A stretch of DNA of 64,000 nt from Polycyclovorans algicola TG408 (lineage in GTDB: Bacteria > Pseudomonadota > Gammaproteobacteria > Nevskiales > Nevskiaceae), in contig NZ_JOMH01000001.1 of assembly GCF_000711245.1 (NCBI RefSeq), positions 3,404,830 to 3,468,829 on the forward strand. Direction: 5' to 3'. This document shows, one piece after another, positions 21,171 through 30,543 of this stretch. Every line of letters begins with the position of its first letter. Positions within the stretch are counted from its first letter, which is position 1. The position numbers and the translations under genes were made by a program. The notes beneath the pieces are model-generated. The model worked only from the letters and a program-made list of their open reading frames with translations. It made no database searches and was not told where the DNA came from.

Positions 21171-22316
21171 TCAGTTTGCGCTGGAGCGGCTCGTCATCAG
21201 GTCGATGAAACGGTCAAACAGGGCCGCCACATCGTGCGGACCCGGGCTGGCTTCGGGGTGGCCCTGGAAGCTGAAGGCCGGCGCATCGGTGAGGGCAATG
21301 CCTTGCAGCGAGCCGTCGAACAGCGAACGGTGCGTGGCGCGGACGTTGGCCGGCAGGGTTGCATCATCCACCGCGAAGCCGTGATTCTGGCTGGTGATCA
21401 TCACCTTGCCATTGTCCAGGTCCTGCACGGGATGGTTGGCGCCGTGGTGGCCAAACTTCATCTTCACGGTCTTGGCGCCCGCGGCCAGGCCCAGGATCTG
21501 GTGCCCAAGGCAGATGCCAAACGTGGGCACCTTGCGGGCGATGAGCTCGCGTGCGGCAGCGATCGCATAAGTACAGGGCTCGGGGTCGCCGGGGCCGTTG
21601 GACAGCAGCACGCCGTCGGGTTTGAGCGCCAGAATCTGCTCAGCCGAGGTTTTGGCCGGCACCACCGTCAGCCTGCAACCGCGATCCACCAGCATGCGCA
21701 GAATGTTGCGCTTGACGCCAAAGTCCATCACCACCACGTGGAACCTTGCCTCGCCCAGCGTGGTTTCAGCGTTGCTGGCCAACTGCCAGCTGCCGGTGGT
21801 CCACGCGTGCGCCGCGCCACACGTCACGACCTGCGCCAGGTCGGCGCCCTTGAGCCCGGCGAAGCCTTTGGCAAGTTCAATCGCCCGTTCAGCGGTCACC
21901 CCTTCACCGGCGACGATGGCGCCGTTCTGGGCGCCGGTGTCGCGCAGACGCCGGGTCAGGGCACGGGTGTCCACCTGGGCAATGGCAACCGCGCCATTGG
22001 CCATCAGATAGTCACGAAAATTCTGCTTGGACCGGAAGTTGCTGGCCGGGCGCGGCACTTCGCGGATCACCAGCCCGGCGATGTGCACATCGTCCGATTC
22101 GGCATCTTCCGGGTTTACACCGACGTTGCCGATATGGGGATAGGTCAGGGTGACAATCTGTTGCCGGTATGAGGGGTCGGTGAGAACCTCCTGATAGCCC
22201 GTCATCGCAGTGTTGAACACGACCTCGCCGACGGTTTCACCCGTCACACCGATCGAAACACCTGGAAAAACGGAGCCATCAGCGAGGGCGAGTACAGCCG
22301 GGGGAAGTGCAGTCAT
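21171..22316 (-). CDS. carA: Carbamoyl-phosphate synthase, small subunit (glutaminase)
   Basis: 381-aa glutamine amidotransferase subunit that supplies ammonia to CarB. The N-terminal small-chain domain begins [10 protein letters not shown]. The class I amidotransferase domain carries the nucleophile Cys in [11 protein letters not shown] (about 270) and the His/Glu pair in QGHPEASPG. Upstream sequence 22317-22377 holds a short hairpin (CCCGCC/GGCGGG) but no recognisable PyrR or arginine regulatory element. Confidence 0.97.
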   Translation of the reverse strand: MTALPPAVLALADGSVFPGVSIGVTGETVGEVVFNTAMTGYQEVLTDPSYRQQIVTLTYPHIGNVGVNPEDAESDDVHIAGLVIREVPRPASNFRSKQNFRDYLMANGAVAIAQVDTRALTRRLRDTGAQNGAIVAGEGVTAERAIELAKGFAGLKGADLAQVVTCGAAHAWTTGSWQLASNAETTLGEARFHVVVMDFGVKRNILRMLVDRGCRLTVVPAKTSAEQILALKPDGVLLSNGPGDPEPCTYAIAAARELIARKVPTFGICLGHQILGLAAGAKTVKMKFGHHGANHPVQDLDNGKVMITSQNHGFAVDDATLPANVRATHRSLFDGSLQGIALTDAPAFSFQGHPEASPGPHDVAALFDRFIDLMTSRSSAN

Positions 22317-22377
22317 CGGCGCGCTTTGCTGATCAGTCTTAATCCGTACGACCCGCCAGTGGCGGGTGCTTCACACG

Positions 22378-22402
22378 AAAACGGAGGCATTGCGCCCCCG
22401 TT
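22378..22402 (-). terminator. Probable terminator of the KAS III-like gene
   Basis: Nine-bp stem AACGGAGGC/GCCCCCGTT (one G-U) with a five-base loop, followed on the minus strand by TTTT counting the stem-edge Ts. It lies 59 bp after the KAS III stop and upstream of carA. Confidence 0.65.
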
Positions 22403-22460
22403 CAAGGATTAAGTCGGAATGATACGGGTTATGCCCGTGCAGCGTCCATCCATCGACCGA

Positions 22461-23579
22461 TTATGTGCGGCGCATGACCACGCTGCCGGCCGAATACCCG
22501 GCCCCAAAAGCCGACAACACCGCCACATCGCCCACCGCCAGGTCATCGTGATGCAGGCTGAAAGCAATCACCGAGCCCGCCGAGCTGGTATTGGCGTAGC
22601 GATCAAGAATCACCGGGGCCTCTTCCGTCGTGGCGTCGCGGCCCAGCACGCGCTTGGCGATGAGCTGGTTCATCGACAGGTTGGCCTGATGCAGCCAGAA
22701 ACGCTTCACGTCGGTCACCGACAGGCCGAGATCGCTCACGTGGTTTGCGATCAGTTCCGACACCAGCGGCACCACTTCCTTGAACACTTTGCGGCCTTCC
22801 TGGGTGAACAATACGTCGGCCCAGTGGCGTGACGGCGACTCGGATCGGTTCAGAAAGCCGAAATTATTGCGAATGTTGTTCGAGAACTGGGTCACCAGCC
22901 GCGTACCCAGTACCTCGAAAGGGGTTTTGCCCGATGCCCCGGCCAAGGGCTCAACCACCACCGCAGTGGCGGCGTCGCCAAAGATGAAGTGACAGTCTCG
23001 GTTGCGAAAGTTGAGGTGTCCGGTACAGATCTCGGGGCTGACCACCAGCGCACACTTGGCGTTGCCTTGGCGCACCGAATCGGCCGCAGCCTGAATGCCA
23101 AACGCCGCCGAGGCGCAGGCCACATTGATGTCGTAGGCGAAGCCCCGCGCGCCCAAGTATTGCTGCAGTTCCACCGCCATGGCGGGGTACGGACGCTGCA
23201 TGTTCGAGCAGGCCACCAGCACCATGTCGACGTCCTCGGGTTGGCGGCCGGCGCGCGCCAAGGCCTCGCGAGCTGCCGCCAAGCCCATCTCCACCATCAG
23301 CGAGGGCTCGTCGTTGCCGCGCGGCGCAATCAACGGATGCATGACTTTTGGATCAAGCACGCCCGCCTTGTCGACGCAGTATCGGCTCTTGATGCCCGAG
23401 GCCTTGAAGATGAACTCGCTCGACGAATGCGCCAGCGCGACGGCGTCACCGCGGGCGATGGCGTCGGCGTGTTCGGCGTTAAACGCGTCGACGTACTGGT
23501 TGAAGCTTTCGACCAGCTCGTCGTTGCTGATGGATTGCTCGGGCGTGAAGAGTCCGACGCCGGTGATCGCTGTCCGCAT
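22461..23579 (-). CDS. Beta-ketoacyl-ACP synthase III-like enzyme (FabH family, PA3286-like)
   Basis: 372-aa thiolase-fold condensing enzyme, about 50 residues longer than classical FabH. The catalytic triad is C155 in NVACASAAF, His in FWLHQANLSMN and Asn in DRYANTSSAGS. The N-terminus TGVGLFTPEQSISNDELVESFN and the segment PEICTGHLNFRNRDCHFIFGDA resemble, from memory, a pseudomonad FabH-like group reported to condense beta-oxidation-derived acyl-CoA with malonyl-ACP. It stands apart from any fab gene cluster, downstream of a membrane hydrolase. A role in linking fatty acid degradation to synthesis is inference; FabH function proper is the alternative. Confidence 0.85.
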   Translation of the reverse strand: MRTAITGVGLFTPEQSISNDELVESFNQYVDAFNAEHADAIARGDAVALAHSSSEFIFKASGIKSRYCVDKAGVLDPKVMHPLIAPRGNDEPSLMVEMGLAAAREALARAGRQPEDVDMVLVACSNMQRPYPAMAVELQQYLGARGFAYDINVACASAAFGIQAAADSVRQGNAKCALVVSPEICTGHLNFRNRDCHFIFGDAATAVVVEPLAGASGKTPFEVLGTRLVTQFSNNIRNNFGFLNRSESPSRHWADVLFTQEGRKVFKEVVPLVSELIANHVSDLGLSVTDVKRFWLHQANLSMNQLIAKRVLGRDATTEEAPVILDRYANTSSAGSVIAFSLHHDDLAVGDVAVLSAFGAGYSAGSVVMRRT

Positions 23580-23646
23580 GTGAAGCCTTCGTTTGAAAAT
23601 TGATGAAGACCGGCATCAATGCCGGCGATGCGTAACCAAAGTCGTC

Positions 23647-25071
23647 TCAGCGAAGGGGCAAACGCCAGCCGGCGGCCACCACCGCTTGCTCCAGCGTCGC
23701 CAGGGTTTGCGGCTCGCGGCGAATGCTCAAGTGTGAGCCCTGGTACCAGATCGGCTCGACCCCCCAATGAGCCGCCAGTTGCATGGCTTGCCCCGGCGGG
23801 ACCACGCGGTCAGCTGCCGCTGCCAACACGAAGCGACGGTCCGCCGCGACCCGCGTCGGCTGTGACAACGGCGACACCGGACTGAGCAATCGCGAGTAGC
23901 AGGCTTCGTCCAGGCCCTGGTTGGCGAAGTAGCCCTGGTGCGCTGGCGGAATCACCCGCCAAAGGGTCTCGGCAAAGTCGGCCACCGGAATCGCCGACAA
24001 CACGAAATCCAGATCCTTCTCGTAATTGGACAGCAAGGCGGCGTTGTAACCGCCCAGCGACACCCCGTAGACGCCGATGCGCGCCTGCGGGTCCTGCCCG
24101 CGAATCCACGCCACGCTCTGCCGTAAGTCCGAGAGCGCCTGACACTGCGCATGGAACAGGTCCAGCGGATCGCCATCGAGGTAAAAGTCGCCACTGCGCA
24201 TGCCGACCCGACGCGGACCGTGCAGCGGCAACACCGGCATCACCACATTGACGCCAAAGTCGTTGACCAGCCGGCCGGGCCCGAACAGGGAGAAATCCAG
24301 CCACGGCGTGCCCATGCGGTAACCGTGCACGCACAAAAGCCACGGCCGGCCCGGCTCGCTGTGGCGCACCACGCGCAGCGGGACATGGCGGTTGGCGTCG
24401 AGGTGGTTCCAAACCGCGCCGCCGGGCAGCGAATCGTCGGCGCGGAACGCGCTGGGGAACTGCACGGCCTCGTAACGAACGCCCCAGCGATTCTCGAGCG
24501 TGCTGTCGACGCTGTCGGGCTCGGGGGCGGGCGGCACGGCGTGCAGACGCTCGGGATGATCGTGAATGCCGCGCTCGGCGAGCGCCGCATCGAGCACGCG
24601 CGCCTGCTCGCACGCCTCGACCGCCTGCACGCCCGAGGGCATCTTCGCGCCGACGAGGAAGTAGCCCAGCACGGCCTCGTCGAGTGCCACCTTGACGTCC
24701 ATCTTCAGACTTTCCAGCGGCGGCGCGGCGCCCTCGGTTTTGGCGATCATCTGCACCGACTGCCGCGCATTGATCAACGCGCTGGCGGCGGTGCCGAGCA
24801 GCGCCCAAAGCCCCTCGGTACCACTGAGTAACAACCACGGCACACCCAACAGCAGGCCAATCAGCGCGCCGAGTCCGATCAGCGAATAGGCACGAGGCGC
24901 CCCCGGCGTGGACCAGGCCATCATTGCGCCGCCCACCAGCAGCAAGCCGGGGATAAACGCCAGCAGCGAGCCGATGACGCCCTCGCTGGCCACCAGCCAG
25001 TAGATGCCGGTCAGCAGGGGCACGGCCAGTAGGACCGGGGTCGAACGCGGTACGTCGTAGGTTTTCTTCAT
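23647..25071 (-). CDS. Membrane-anchored alpha/beta hydrolase
   Basis: 474-aa protein. The N-terminal about 100 residues hold three to four hydrophobic helices (VLLAVPLLTGIYWLVA, LLAFIPGLLLVGG, LIGLGALIGLLLG). A large cytosolic or periplasmic alpha/beta-hydrolase domain follows, with the oxyanion segment LLCVHGYRMG, nucleophile elbow GVSLGGY (about 357), an acidic residue near AAADRVVPPG and a C-terminal His in YQGSHLS. The ATG at 25071 overlaps the stop of the upstream small membrane protein by ATGA, so the two are translationally coupled. The substrate is unknown; esterase or lipase activity is likely from fold. Confidence 0.8.
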   Translation of the reverse strand: MKKTYDVPRSTPVLLAVPLLTGIYWLVASEGVIGSLLAFIPGLLLVGGAMMAWSTPGAPRAYSLIGLGALIGLLLGVPWLLLSGTEGLWALLGTAASALINARQSVQMIAKTEGAAPPLESLKMDVKVALDEAVLGYFLVGAKMPSGVQAVEACEQARVLDAALAERGIHDHPERLHAVPPAPEPDSVDSTLENRWGVRYEAVQFPSAFRADDSLPGGAVWNHLDANRHVPLRVVRHSEPGRPWLLCVHGYRMGTPWLDFSLFGPGRLVNDFGVNVVMPVLPLHGPRRVGMRSGDFYLDGDPLDLFHAQCQALSDLRQSVAWIRGQDPQARIGVYGVSLGGYNAALLSNYEKDLDFVLSAIPVADFAETLWRVIPPAHQGYFANQGLDEACYSRLLSPVSPLSQPTRVAADRRFVLAAAADRVVPPGQAMQLAAHWGVEPIWYQGSHLSIRREPQTLATLEQAVVAAGWRLPLR

Positions 25072-25364
25072 CCGAGTAACAGGGCCCTGATCAAAAAACT
25101 GGCGAAAACGATAGCAACCCACATCAGCGTCTGCGCAATCCACCAGCCCGTCCAGGCGCGCCGCAGGCTGACAAACGCCACCGCCGAGAACACCGCCAAC
25201 ACCGAAAAGATGACGGTGATGTTGACCAGGGTCGGCCACTCATCGCGCAGGCTGGGCCGCAAATCGAGGTGCATGCCCATCATCAGGCAGACCACGGCCA
25301 TCAGCACGGCAAGCGTCACGGTCAGGGCAAGGGCGACGGCCGTCAGGATACGAATCGCGGGCAT
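25068..25364 (-). CDS. Small three-helix membrane protein, function unknown
   Basis: 98-aa protein with three predicted membrane helices: about 5-28 (ILTAVALALTVTLAVLMAVVCLM), 46-65 (LVNITVIFSVLAVFSAVAFV) and 72-94 (WTGWWIAQTLMWVAIVFASFLI). There is no recognisable family motif. It is coupled by ATGA overlap to the membrane-anchored hydrolase downstream, suggesting a shared role. Confidence 0.7.
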   Translation of the reverse strand: MPAIRILTAVALALTVTLAVLMAVVCLMMGMHLDLRPSLRDEWPTLVNITVIFSVLAVFSAVAFVSLRRAWTGWWIAQTLMWVAIVFASFLIRALLLG

Positions 25365-25382
25365 TGGAGCAGGTCTCAGGCC

Positions 25383-25658
25383 TTACTTCGCACGGCGCTT
25401 GCGGCCGGACAGGGGGTTCAATTCACGCATCACGCGCGGGCTCTTGATGCCGCCCAACACCAGCAGCTTGAGGAACTGCCGAAGGATACGATCCCGGTTG
25501 TCAAAGACACTGTCGACCATGGGCACCTTGCGGGCGTCAATCATGGTGATGCGGTCATCCGCCGCCTCGCCAAACCGGAAACGCACCGTGAGGAACACTT
25601 CAAGCGGTGCGTCCCCCGCCTTGCGGTCACGGCCTTTGGGTATGATCGATTTCGCCAT
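25383..25658 (-). CDS. Conserved-looking small basic protein, function unknown
   Basis: 91-aa protein, strongly basic at both ends (MAKSIIPKGRDRK and SGRKRRAK), with a central mixed region (VFLTVRFRFGEAADDRITMIDARKVPMVDSVFDNRDRILRQFLKLLVLGG). No family is recognised. It starts only 17 bp from the divergent hydrolase gene and ends 18 bp before the three-helix membrane protein gene, so it heads the short minus-strand operon. Codon use matches its neighbours, which supports a real gene. Confidence 0.55.
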   Translation of the reverse strand: MAKSIIPKGRDRKAGDAPLEVFLTVRFRFGEAADDRITMIDARKVPMVDSVFDNRDRILRQFLKLLVLGGIKSPRVMRELNPLSGRKRRAK

Positions 25659-25675
25659 GATGACCCGCCCTCAAG

Positions 25676-26200
25676 ATGACCTCTGATGCCCTGACCGACA
25701 GGCTCGTCTGCTTCAACCACGGCAAAGAAAGCGGCCCCTGGGGCACGAAGATCAGCCGACTCGCTGCGGTGGCCCGCGCCTGCGGATTCGCAGTGATTTC
25801 ACCTGATTATAGTCACACCCACGACCCGCACTCGCGGCTTCATCAATTGGTCGACGAGGTGCAGCCCCGCGCCCAAACGCTGGTGCTGGTCGGCTCCAGC
25901 ATGGGCGGCTACGTGGCTGCGCAGGCCTGCAGCGCGCTTAAGCCCGATGCCCTGTTCCTGATGGCACCGGCGCTTTACTTCGACGGCTGGACCGAAGAGC
26001 CCGAGGGCCTGCCTGCTGATATCGAAGTGGTCCATGGCTGGCATGACGACGTCGTGCCGCTGGCCAACGTGCAGCGATTCGCCGCGCGTCATCACGCTGC
26101 GCTGCATGTGGCGGATGCCGACCATGGCCTGACGGCTGCGATGGACACGATCGAGGCGCTGTTTGCCCGTCAACTCCAACGTCGGCACGCCACCCCATGA
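25676..26200 (+). CDS. YqiA/YcfP-like small alpha/beta hydrolase (esterase)
   Basis: 174-aa compact hydrolase. It opens with FNHGKESGPWGTK, has the nucleophile elbow VGSSMGGY near residue 64, an Asp in VVHGWHDDVVP and a catalytic His in DADHGL near 152. The size and absence of a lid fit the UPF0227/YqiA type. The stop overlaps the start of the interrupted DUF3293 gene (ATGA at 26197-26200), so the two formed a coupled pair before the insertion. Confidence 0.8.
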   Translation: MTSDALTDRLVCFNHGKESGPWGTKISRLAAVARACGFAVISPDYSHTHDPHSRLHQLVDEVQPRAQTLVLVGSSMGGYVAAQACSALKPDALFLMAPALYFDGWTEEPEGLPADIEVVHGWHDDVVPLANVQRFAARHHAALHVADADHGLTAAMDTIEALFARQLQRRHATP

Positions 26201-26250
26201 GCGCCGCCGATCCGCTGGCACGCCTCAAGCAAGAATTTGAAGCCAGCGCG

Positions 26251-26271
26251 GTTTCAAACATCAAGTGCAAC
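26251..26271 (+). repeat. Left terminal inverted repeat of the IS30-family element
   Basis: 21 bp opening GTTTCAAAC and ending AAGTGCAAC. It is the inverse of 27325-27345 with one mismatch at the ninth base. Confidence 0.85.
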
Positions 26272-26292
26272 ACTTTCATAAGGAGGTGTTGC

Positions 26293-27342
26293 ATGGGTAA
26301 GCATTACGAGCAACTGAGCGCGGAAGAGCGCGCGGTGATCATGGTGATGCGTGGCGCCGGTTCGAGTGTGCGTGCGGTGGCCGAGCAGTTGGGCCGTTCT
26401 GCGAGCACGATCTCGCGAGAGCTGCGGCGCAATGGTGATCGGAGCGCATCGGGCCGTTCGGCGCTGAGCAAGGCACGGAAGGCGGGCGATATTTGTTGTT
26501 ACGACGCGACGCGGGCGGGTGATCGCGCTCGGCGACTGCGTCTTAAGCCCCGGCGTTTGCGCAAGCTGTGCCGGTCGAGCCTGCTCTGGCAGCAGGTGGT
26601 GGAACGCCTGCACTGGCAATGGTCACCGGAGCAGATCGCCGCCACACTGGGCGGCGTGTCCCACGAAACGATCTACAGCGCGATCTACGCCATGCCTCGC
26701 GGCGCCCTACGTCGCGAGCTGACCATGTTGCTGCGCCAGGGTCGTGCACGGCGACGACCCCGTAGCCGTGGCGAGGATCGTCGTGGACGGATGCACGACT
26801 TCCTAAGCATCCACATCCGACCACCGGCGGCAAATGATCGACTGCTGCCGGGACACTGGGAAGGCGACTTCATCAAGGGCGCCGGTAATCATTCCGCCGT
26901 CGGCACGCTGGTCGACCGGTACTCGCTGTTCGTGATGCTGGCGAAAATGGACGGCTGCAGCGCAACGGCTGCCCTGACCGGCTTCAGCACGGCGTTCGCA
27001 CCGCTCGATCCAGCCCTGAAGCAGACGCTGACTTACGACCAAGGCAAGGAAATGGCGCTACACCGTCGACTGGCCGAGAGCACCGGATTGGCCATTTACT
27101 TCGCCGATCCACACAGTCCGTGGCAGCGAGGCATCAACGAGAACACCAACGGACTACTGCGGCAGTACCTGCCCAAAGGCACCGAACTGTCGCAATACTC
27201 ACAGCGCGACCTCGATCAAATCGCCTGGAGCCTCAATACCCGGCCCCGGAAGTCCCTCGGCTTCAAAACACCGGCCGAGGTTTTCTTTACCCGATGCTTT
27301 GATCGAACCGCTAAATCAACCAACGTTGCACTTGATTTTTGA
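26293..27342 (+). CDS. IS30-family transposase
   Basis: 349-aa DDE recombinase. The N-terminal helix-turn-helix is MGKHYEQLSAEERAVIMVM followed by SVRAVAEQLGRSASTISREL. A second DNA-binding region around 110 contains WSPEQIAATLGGVSHETIY. The catalytic core has Asp in GHWEGDFIKG, Asp in LTYDQGKEM and Glu in WQRGINENTNGLLRQYLPKG. The ATG at 26293 follows a near-perfect AAGGAGGT at 5-bp spacing; the open frame reaching back to 26197 is host-gene sequence, not transposase. The stop lies inside the right inverted repeat. No frameshift or missing catalytic residue is seen, so the element could be active. Confidence 0.95.
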   Translation: MGKHYEQLSAEERAVIMVMRGAGSSVRAVAEQLGRSASTISRELRRNGDRSASGRSALSKARKAGDICCYDATRAGDRARRLRLKPRRLRKLCRSSLLWQQVVERLHWQWSPEQIAATLGGVSHETIYSAIYAMPRGALRRELTMLLRQGRARRRPRSRGEDRRGRMHDFLSIHIRPPAANDRLLPGHWEGDFIKGAGNHSAVGTLVDRYSLFVMLAKMDGCSATAALTGFSTAFAPLDPALKQTLTYDQGKEMALHRRLAESTGLAIYFADPHSPWQRGINENTNGLLRQYLPKGTELSQYSQRDLDQIAWSLNTRPRKSLGFKTPAEVFFTRCFDRTAKSTNVALDF

Positions 27343-27345
27343 AAC
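27325..27345 (+). repeat. Right terminal inverted repeat of the IS30-family element
   Basis: 21 bp running from GTTGCACTTG to TTTGAAAC. It contains the transposase stop codon and the in-frame TTG that could restart the interrupted host gene. Confidence 0.85.
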
Positions 27346-27750
27346 TGCCCAGCTATCGCCGCGCCCGCTATCGAGTGATGCTTGAGGACGGTGAGGTGGC
27401 GCTGACCCTCGGTCACCACGACCGCGAAGCCGAACAGCGACTGCGCGAGACGTTCGATCTACAACGCCACTGGGTGATTCTGACGCCGTGCAACCCGCGC
27501 TCGGTGCAATCTCGCGAGGAACTCAACAATTTTTATCTCGACGAGTTGCGTTTGGCACTTGACCGCCATAGCGGTGCCTGGGGCAAGGCGATCAACGTTG
27601 ATCCCTGGGGCGAATGGCCTGACGAACCCGGCTTTTTTATCGTCGACCCTGACATCGGCTGGATCATGGATCTGGGCCATCGCTTCGGCCAAAACGCATT
27701 GGTCTATGGCGCGTTGGGACAGCCTCCAGCCTTGATCTGGCTGCCCTGAA

Positions 27751-28200
27751 TCAGGCCTCGACCGGTCGGTAGGCCGCGACAAACTCCGGCGGCATGCGTC
27801 GCGGTCGGCCGCTGGTCAGGTCCACGCAGACAAACGTGGTCATCGCCCGCAGCACAGTTTTGCGGTCCGCCAACCGAATGATCTGAAAGCCACGGCGCAT
27901 CGACAGCCGCCCGTCGTTGGCATCGACCCAGGTGCCGATCAGCAGCGCCTCGTCCAACAGGGTCGTGGCGAGGTAATCGATCTCGTGGCGATGCACCACG
28001 CAGCCTGCACCGAGCTGCTGATAAGCCGCGAAGCTCAAACCCAGCGCTTCGGTATGCACCCACGCACAACGCTCCATTGCGCGCACGTACTCGGCATTGT
28101 TGGTGTGGGCAAAGTGATCGGTCTCCTCAGCCCTGACGGTCCAGGCCAAGGTGGCCTGAGGCGGCTTGACCCACGGCAAAGCGGCAATTGAAGCGGACAT
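27751..28200 (-). CDS. Acyl-CoA thioesterase, 4-hydroxybenzoyl-CoA thioesterase (hotdog) family
   Basis: 149-aa hotdog-fold hydrolase of acyl-CoA or acyl-ACP thioesters. The active-site pattern D-HFAHTNNAEYVR (residues 28-40) matches the DxxGHVNNxxYL motif with Ala in place of Gly. Length is typical. It is divergent from the suf regulator with only 63 bp between starts, and convergent with the interrupted DUF3293 gene. The physiological substrate cannot be read from sequence. Confidence 0.8.
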   Translation of the reverse strand: MSASIAALPWVKPPQATLAWTVRAEETDHFAHTNNAEYVRAMERCAWVHTEALGLSFAAYQQLGAGCVVHRHEIDYLATTLLDEALLIGTWVDANDGRLSMRRGFQIIRLADRKTVLRAMTTFVCVDLTSGRPRRMPPEFVAAYRPVEA

Positions 28201-28201
28201 T

Positions 28202-28230
28202 TTGCGGTCACACCCCGACGGGGTTAAAAT
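28202..28230 (+). promoter_or_regulatory. Predicted sigma-70 promoter of the suf operon
   Basis: -35 TTGCGG and -10 TAAAAT separated by exactly 17 bp, upstream of the Rrf2-type regulator gene. A perfect hairpin ACCCC-GAC-GGGGT fills the end of the spacer (28212-28224). The -10 has one mismatch to consensus and the -35 three, as is common for a regulated promoter. Confidence 0.6.
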
Positions 28231-28231
28231 G

Positions 28232-28248
28232 AGGACTCATTCAGTCCT
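28232..28248 (+). promoter_or_regulatory. Predicted operator for the SUF Rrf2-family repressor
   Basis: Perfect inverted repeat AGGACT-N5-AGTCCT directly after the -10 box and ahead of the regulator start codon. The position would allow repression by a dimeric Rrf2-family protein. Autoregulation by the adjacent gene product is the simplest reading. Confidence 0.55.
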
Positions 28249-28263
28249 GATTGGATTGGCGTC

Positions 28264-28734
28264 ATGTTGAAACTCAACAAGCTGGCCGATTATGCAACGG
28301 TGGTGCTGACCGCTTTGGCGACGGCGCCCACGCGGGTGCTGAACGGTCAGGCGTTGAGCGCGCAAACGCACATCCCGGCGCCGACAGTGGCCAAGGTCCT
28401 CAAGGCCCTGACCCGCGGCGGGCTGGTGACCTCCAGCCGCGGCCTGCACGGCGGGTATCAACTCGCGCACGCCCCTGACGCCATCACCGTCGCCGATGTG
28501 GTGCAGGCGCTGGAAGGTCCCATCGCCATTACCGACTGCGCGGTTCACGGCAGCGGCTGCGAGATCGCCGACGGCTGCCGCTCGCGCAAGGCCTTCAGGC
28601 TGATCGACAGCGCCGTCCGCGAAGCGCTTGCGTCGGTGACGCTTGCCGATATTCTTCGCGCCGAAAACGAAATACCGCTGCGCTTTCACTCCACGCTCAC
28701 CACGCTTGGCGCCTCGCGTCAGGTCACTTCATAA
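28264..28734 (+). CDS. SUF system Fe-S cluster assembly regulator (Rrf2/IscR family)
   Basis: 156-aa winged-helix regulator. The N-terminal HTH runs MLKLNKLADYATVVLTALA to LKALTRGGLVTSSRGLHGGYQL. The Fe-S-ligand loop holds C92, C99 and C105 (DCAVHGSGCEIADGC), the three-Cys pattern of cluster-sensing Rrf2 proteins. It lies 15 bp upstream of sufB as first gene of the operon. Likely role: sense Fe-S status and repress suf transcription when clusters are abundant. Confidence 0.88.
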   Translation: MLKLNKLADYATVVLTALATAPTRVLNGQALSAQTHIPAPTVAKVLKALTRGGLVTSSRGLHGGYQLAHAPDAITVADVVQALEGPIAITDCAVHGSGCEIADGCRSRKAFRLIDSAVREALASVTLADILRAENEIPLRFHSTLTTLGASRQVTS

Positions 28735-28749
28735 CCAGAGGATACGGTC

Positions 28750-30213
<1,464 letters not shown>

Positions 30214-30258
30214 CCGACGCGCGCCTGTTACGCGAATCAACCCTAAGGACCGACCCCC

Positions 30259-30543
30259 ATGGCCACACTGACCCTCACGCTCTCGGACGAACTGCTCAAG
30301 GCCTTCGAGGACAAGTACCCCGCCGCACAGCGCGATGAGGTGCTGGCGCATGCGCTGATCGATCTGGTGCAGGACGACCCTTACTCTGAAACGGCGTTTG
30401 CCGAAGATGAGCGGCGCTATCAGCGCTACGTGGAGACCGGCCACCACTTCACCACTGAACAGGTCATGTCCCGCCTGAAAGCGCAGCGTGATGCACTGAG
30501 AAGCCCGCAGGCAGCGGAACGCGACCCCGTTCAGTCACGATGA
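30259..30543 (+). CDS. Putative antitoxin of a ParE/RelE-type module
   Basis: 94-aa protein. The N-terminus TLTLSDELLKAFEDKYPAAQRDEVLAHALIDLV looks like a short strand followed by helices, as in ribbon-helix-helix antitoxins. The acidic C-terminal half (FAEDERRYQRYVETGHHFTTEQVMSRLKAQRDAL) resembles toxin-binding tails. AAGGACC precedes the start. Its stop overlaps the toxin start (ATGA at 30540-30543), the classic antitoxin-first arrangement. The exact antitoxin family is uncertain. Confidence 0.75.
   Translation: MATLTLTLSDELLKAFEDKYPAAQRDEVLAHALIDLVQDDPYSETAFAEDERRYQRYVETGHHFTTEQVMSRLKAQRDALRSPQAAERDPVQSR

Larger units (their letters stand above)
26251..27345 (+). mobile_element. IS30-family insertion sequence, apparently intact
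   Basis: 1095-bp element bounded by 21-bp terminal inverted repeats that differ at one position, with one transposase gene filling nearly the whole length. Size and transposase type fit the IS30 family. No clear target duplication can be read: the flanks are AGCGCG on the left and TGCCCA on the right. The two host-gene halves abut in frame around this boundary. Confidence 0.92.
26197..27749 (+). pseudogene. DUF3293-family gene interrupted by an IS30-family element
   Basis: The gene begins at the ATGA overlap at 26197 and encodes MSAADPLARLKQEFEASA up to 26250. The reading frame then enters the insertion sequence and resumes after it with LPSYRRARYRVML and about 134 further residues to the stop at 27747-27749. 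Rejoined, it would be about 152 aa, typical of DUF3293 proteins, whose function is unknown. The 3' part retains the characteristic WVILTPCNPRS and DPWGEWPDEPGFFIVD blocks. A TTG at 27339 inside the IS end is in frame with the downstream part (TTG AAA CTG CCC), so an almost full-length product might still be made. It stops 1 bp from the convergent thioesterase gene. Confidence 0.85.

Noticed and set aside
23610-23625. CCGGCAT-CA-ATGCCGG hairpin between the hydrolase and KAS III genes
   Set aside because: The stem is good but no adequate T tract follows on the minus strand, so it is not called as a terminator.
26197-26292. N-terminal extension of the transposase frame
   Set aside because: The first 18 codons belong to the host DUF3293 gene and the rest cross the IS inverted repeat. 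The transposase has its own strong ribosome-binding site before 26293.
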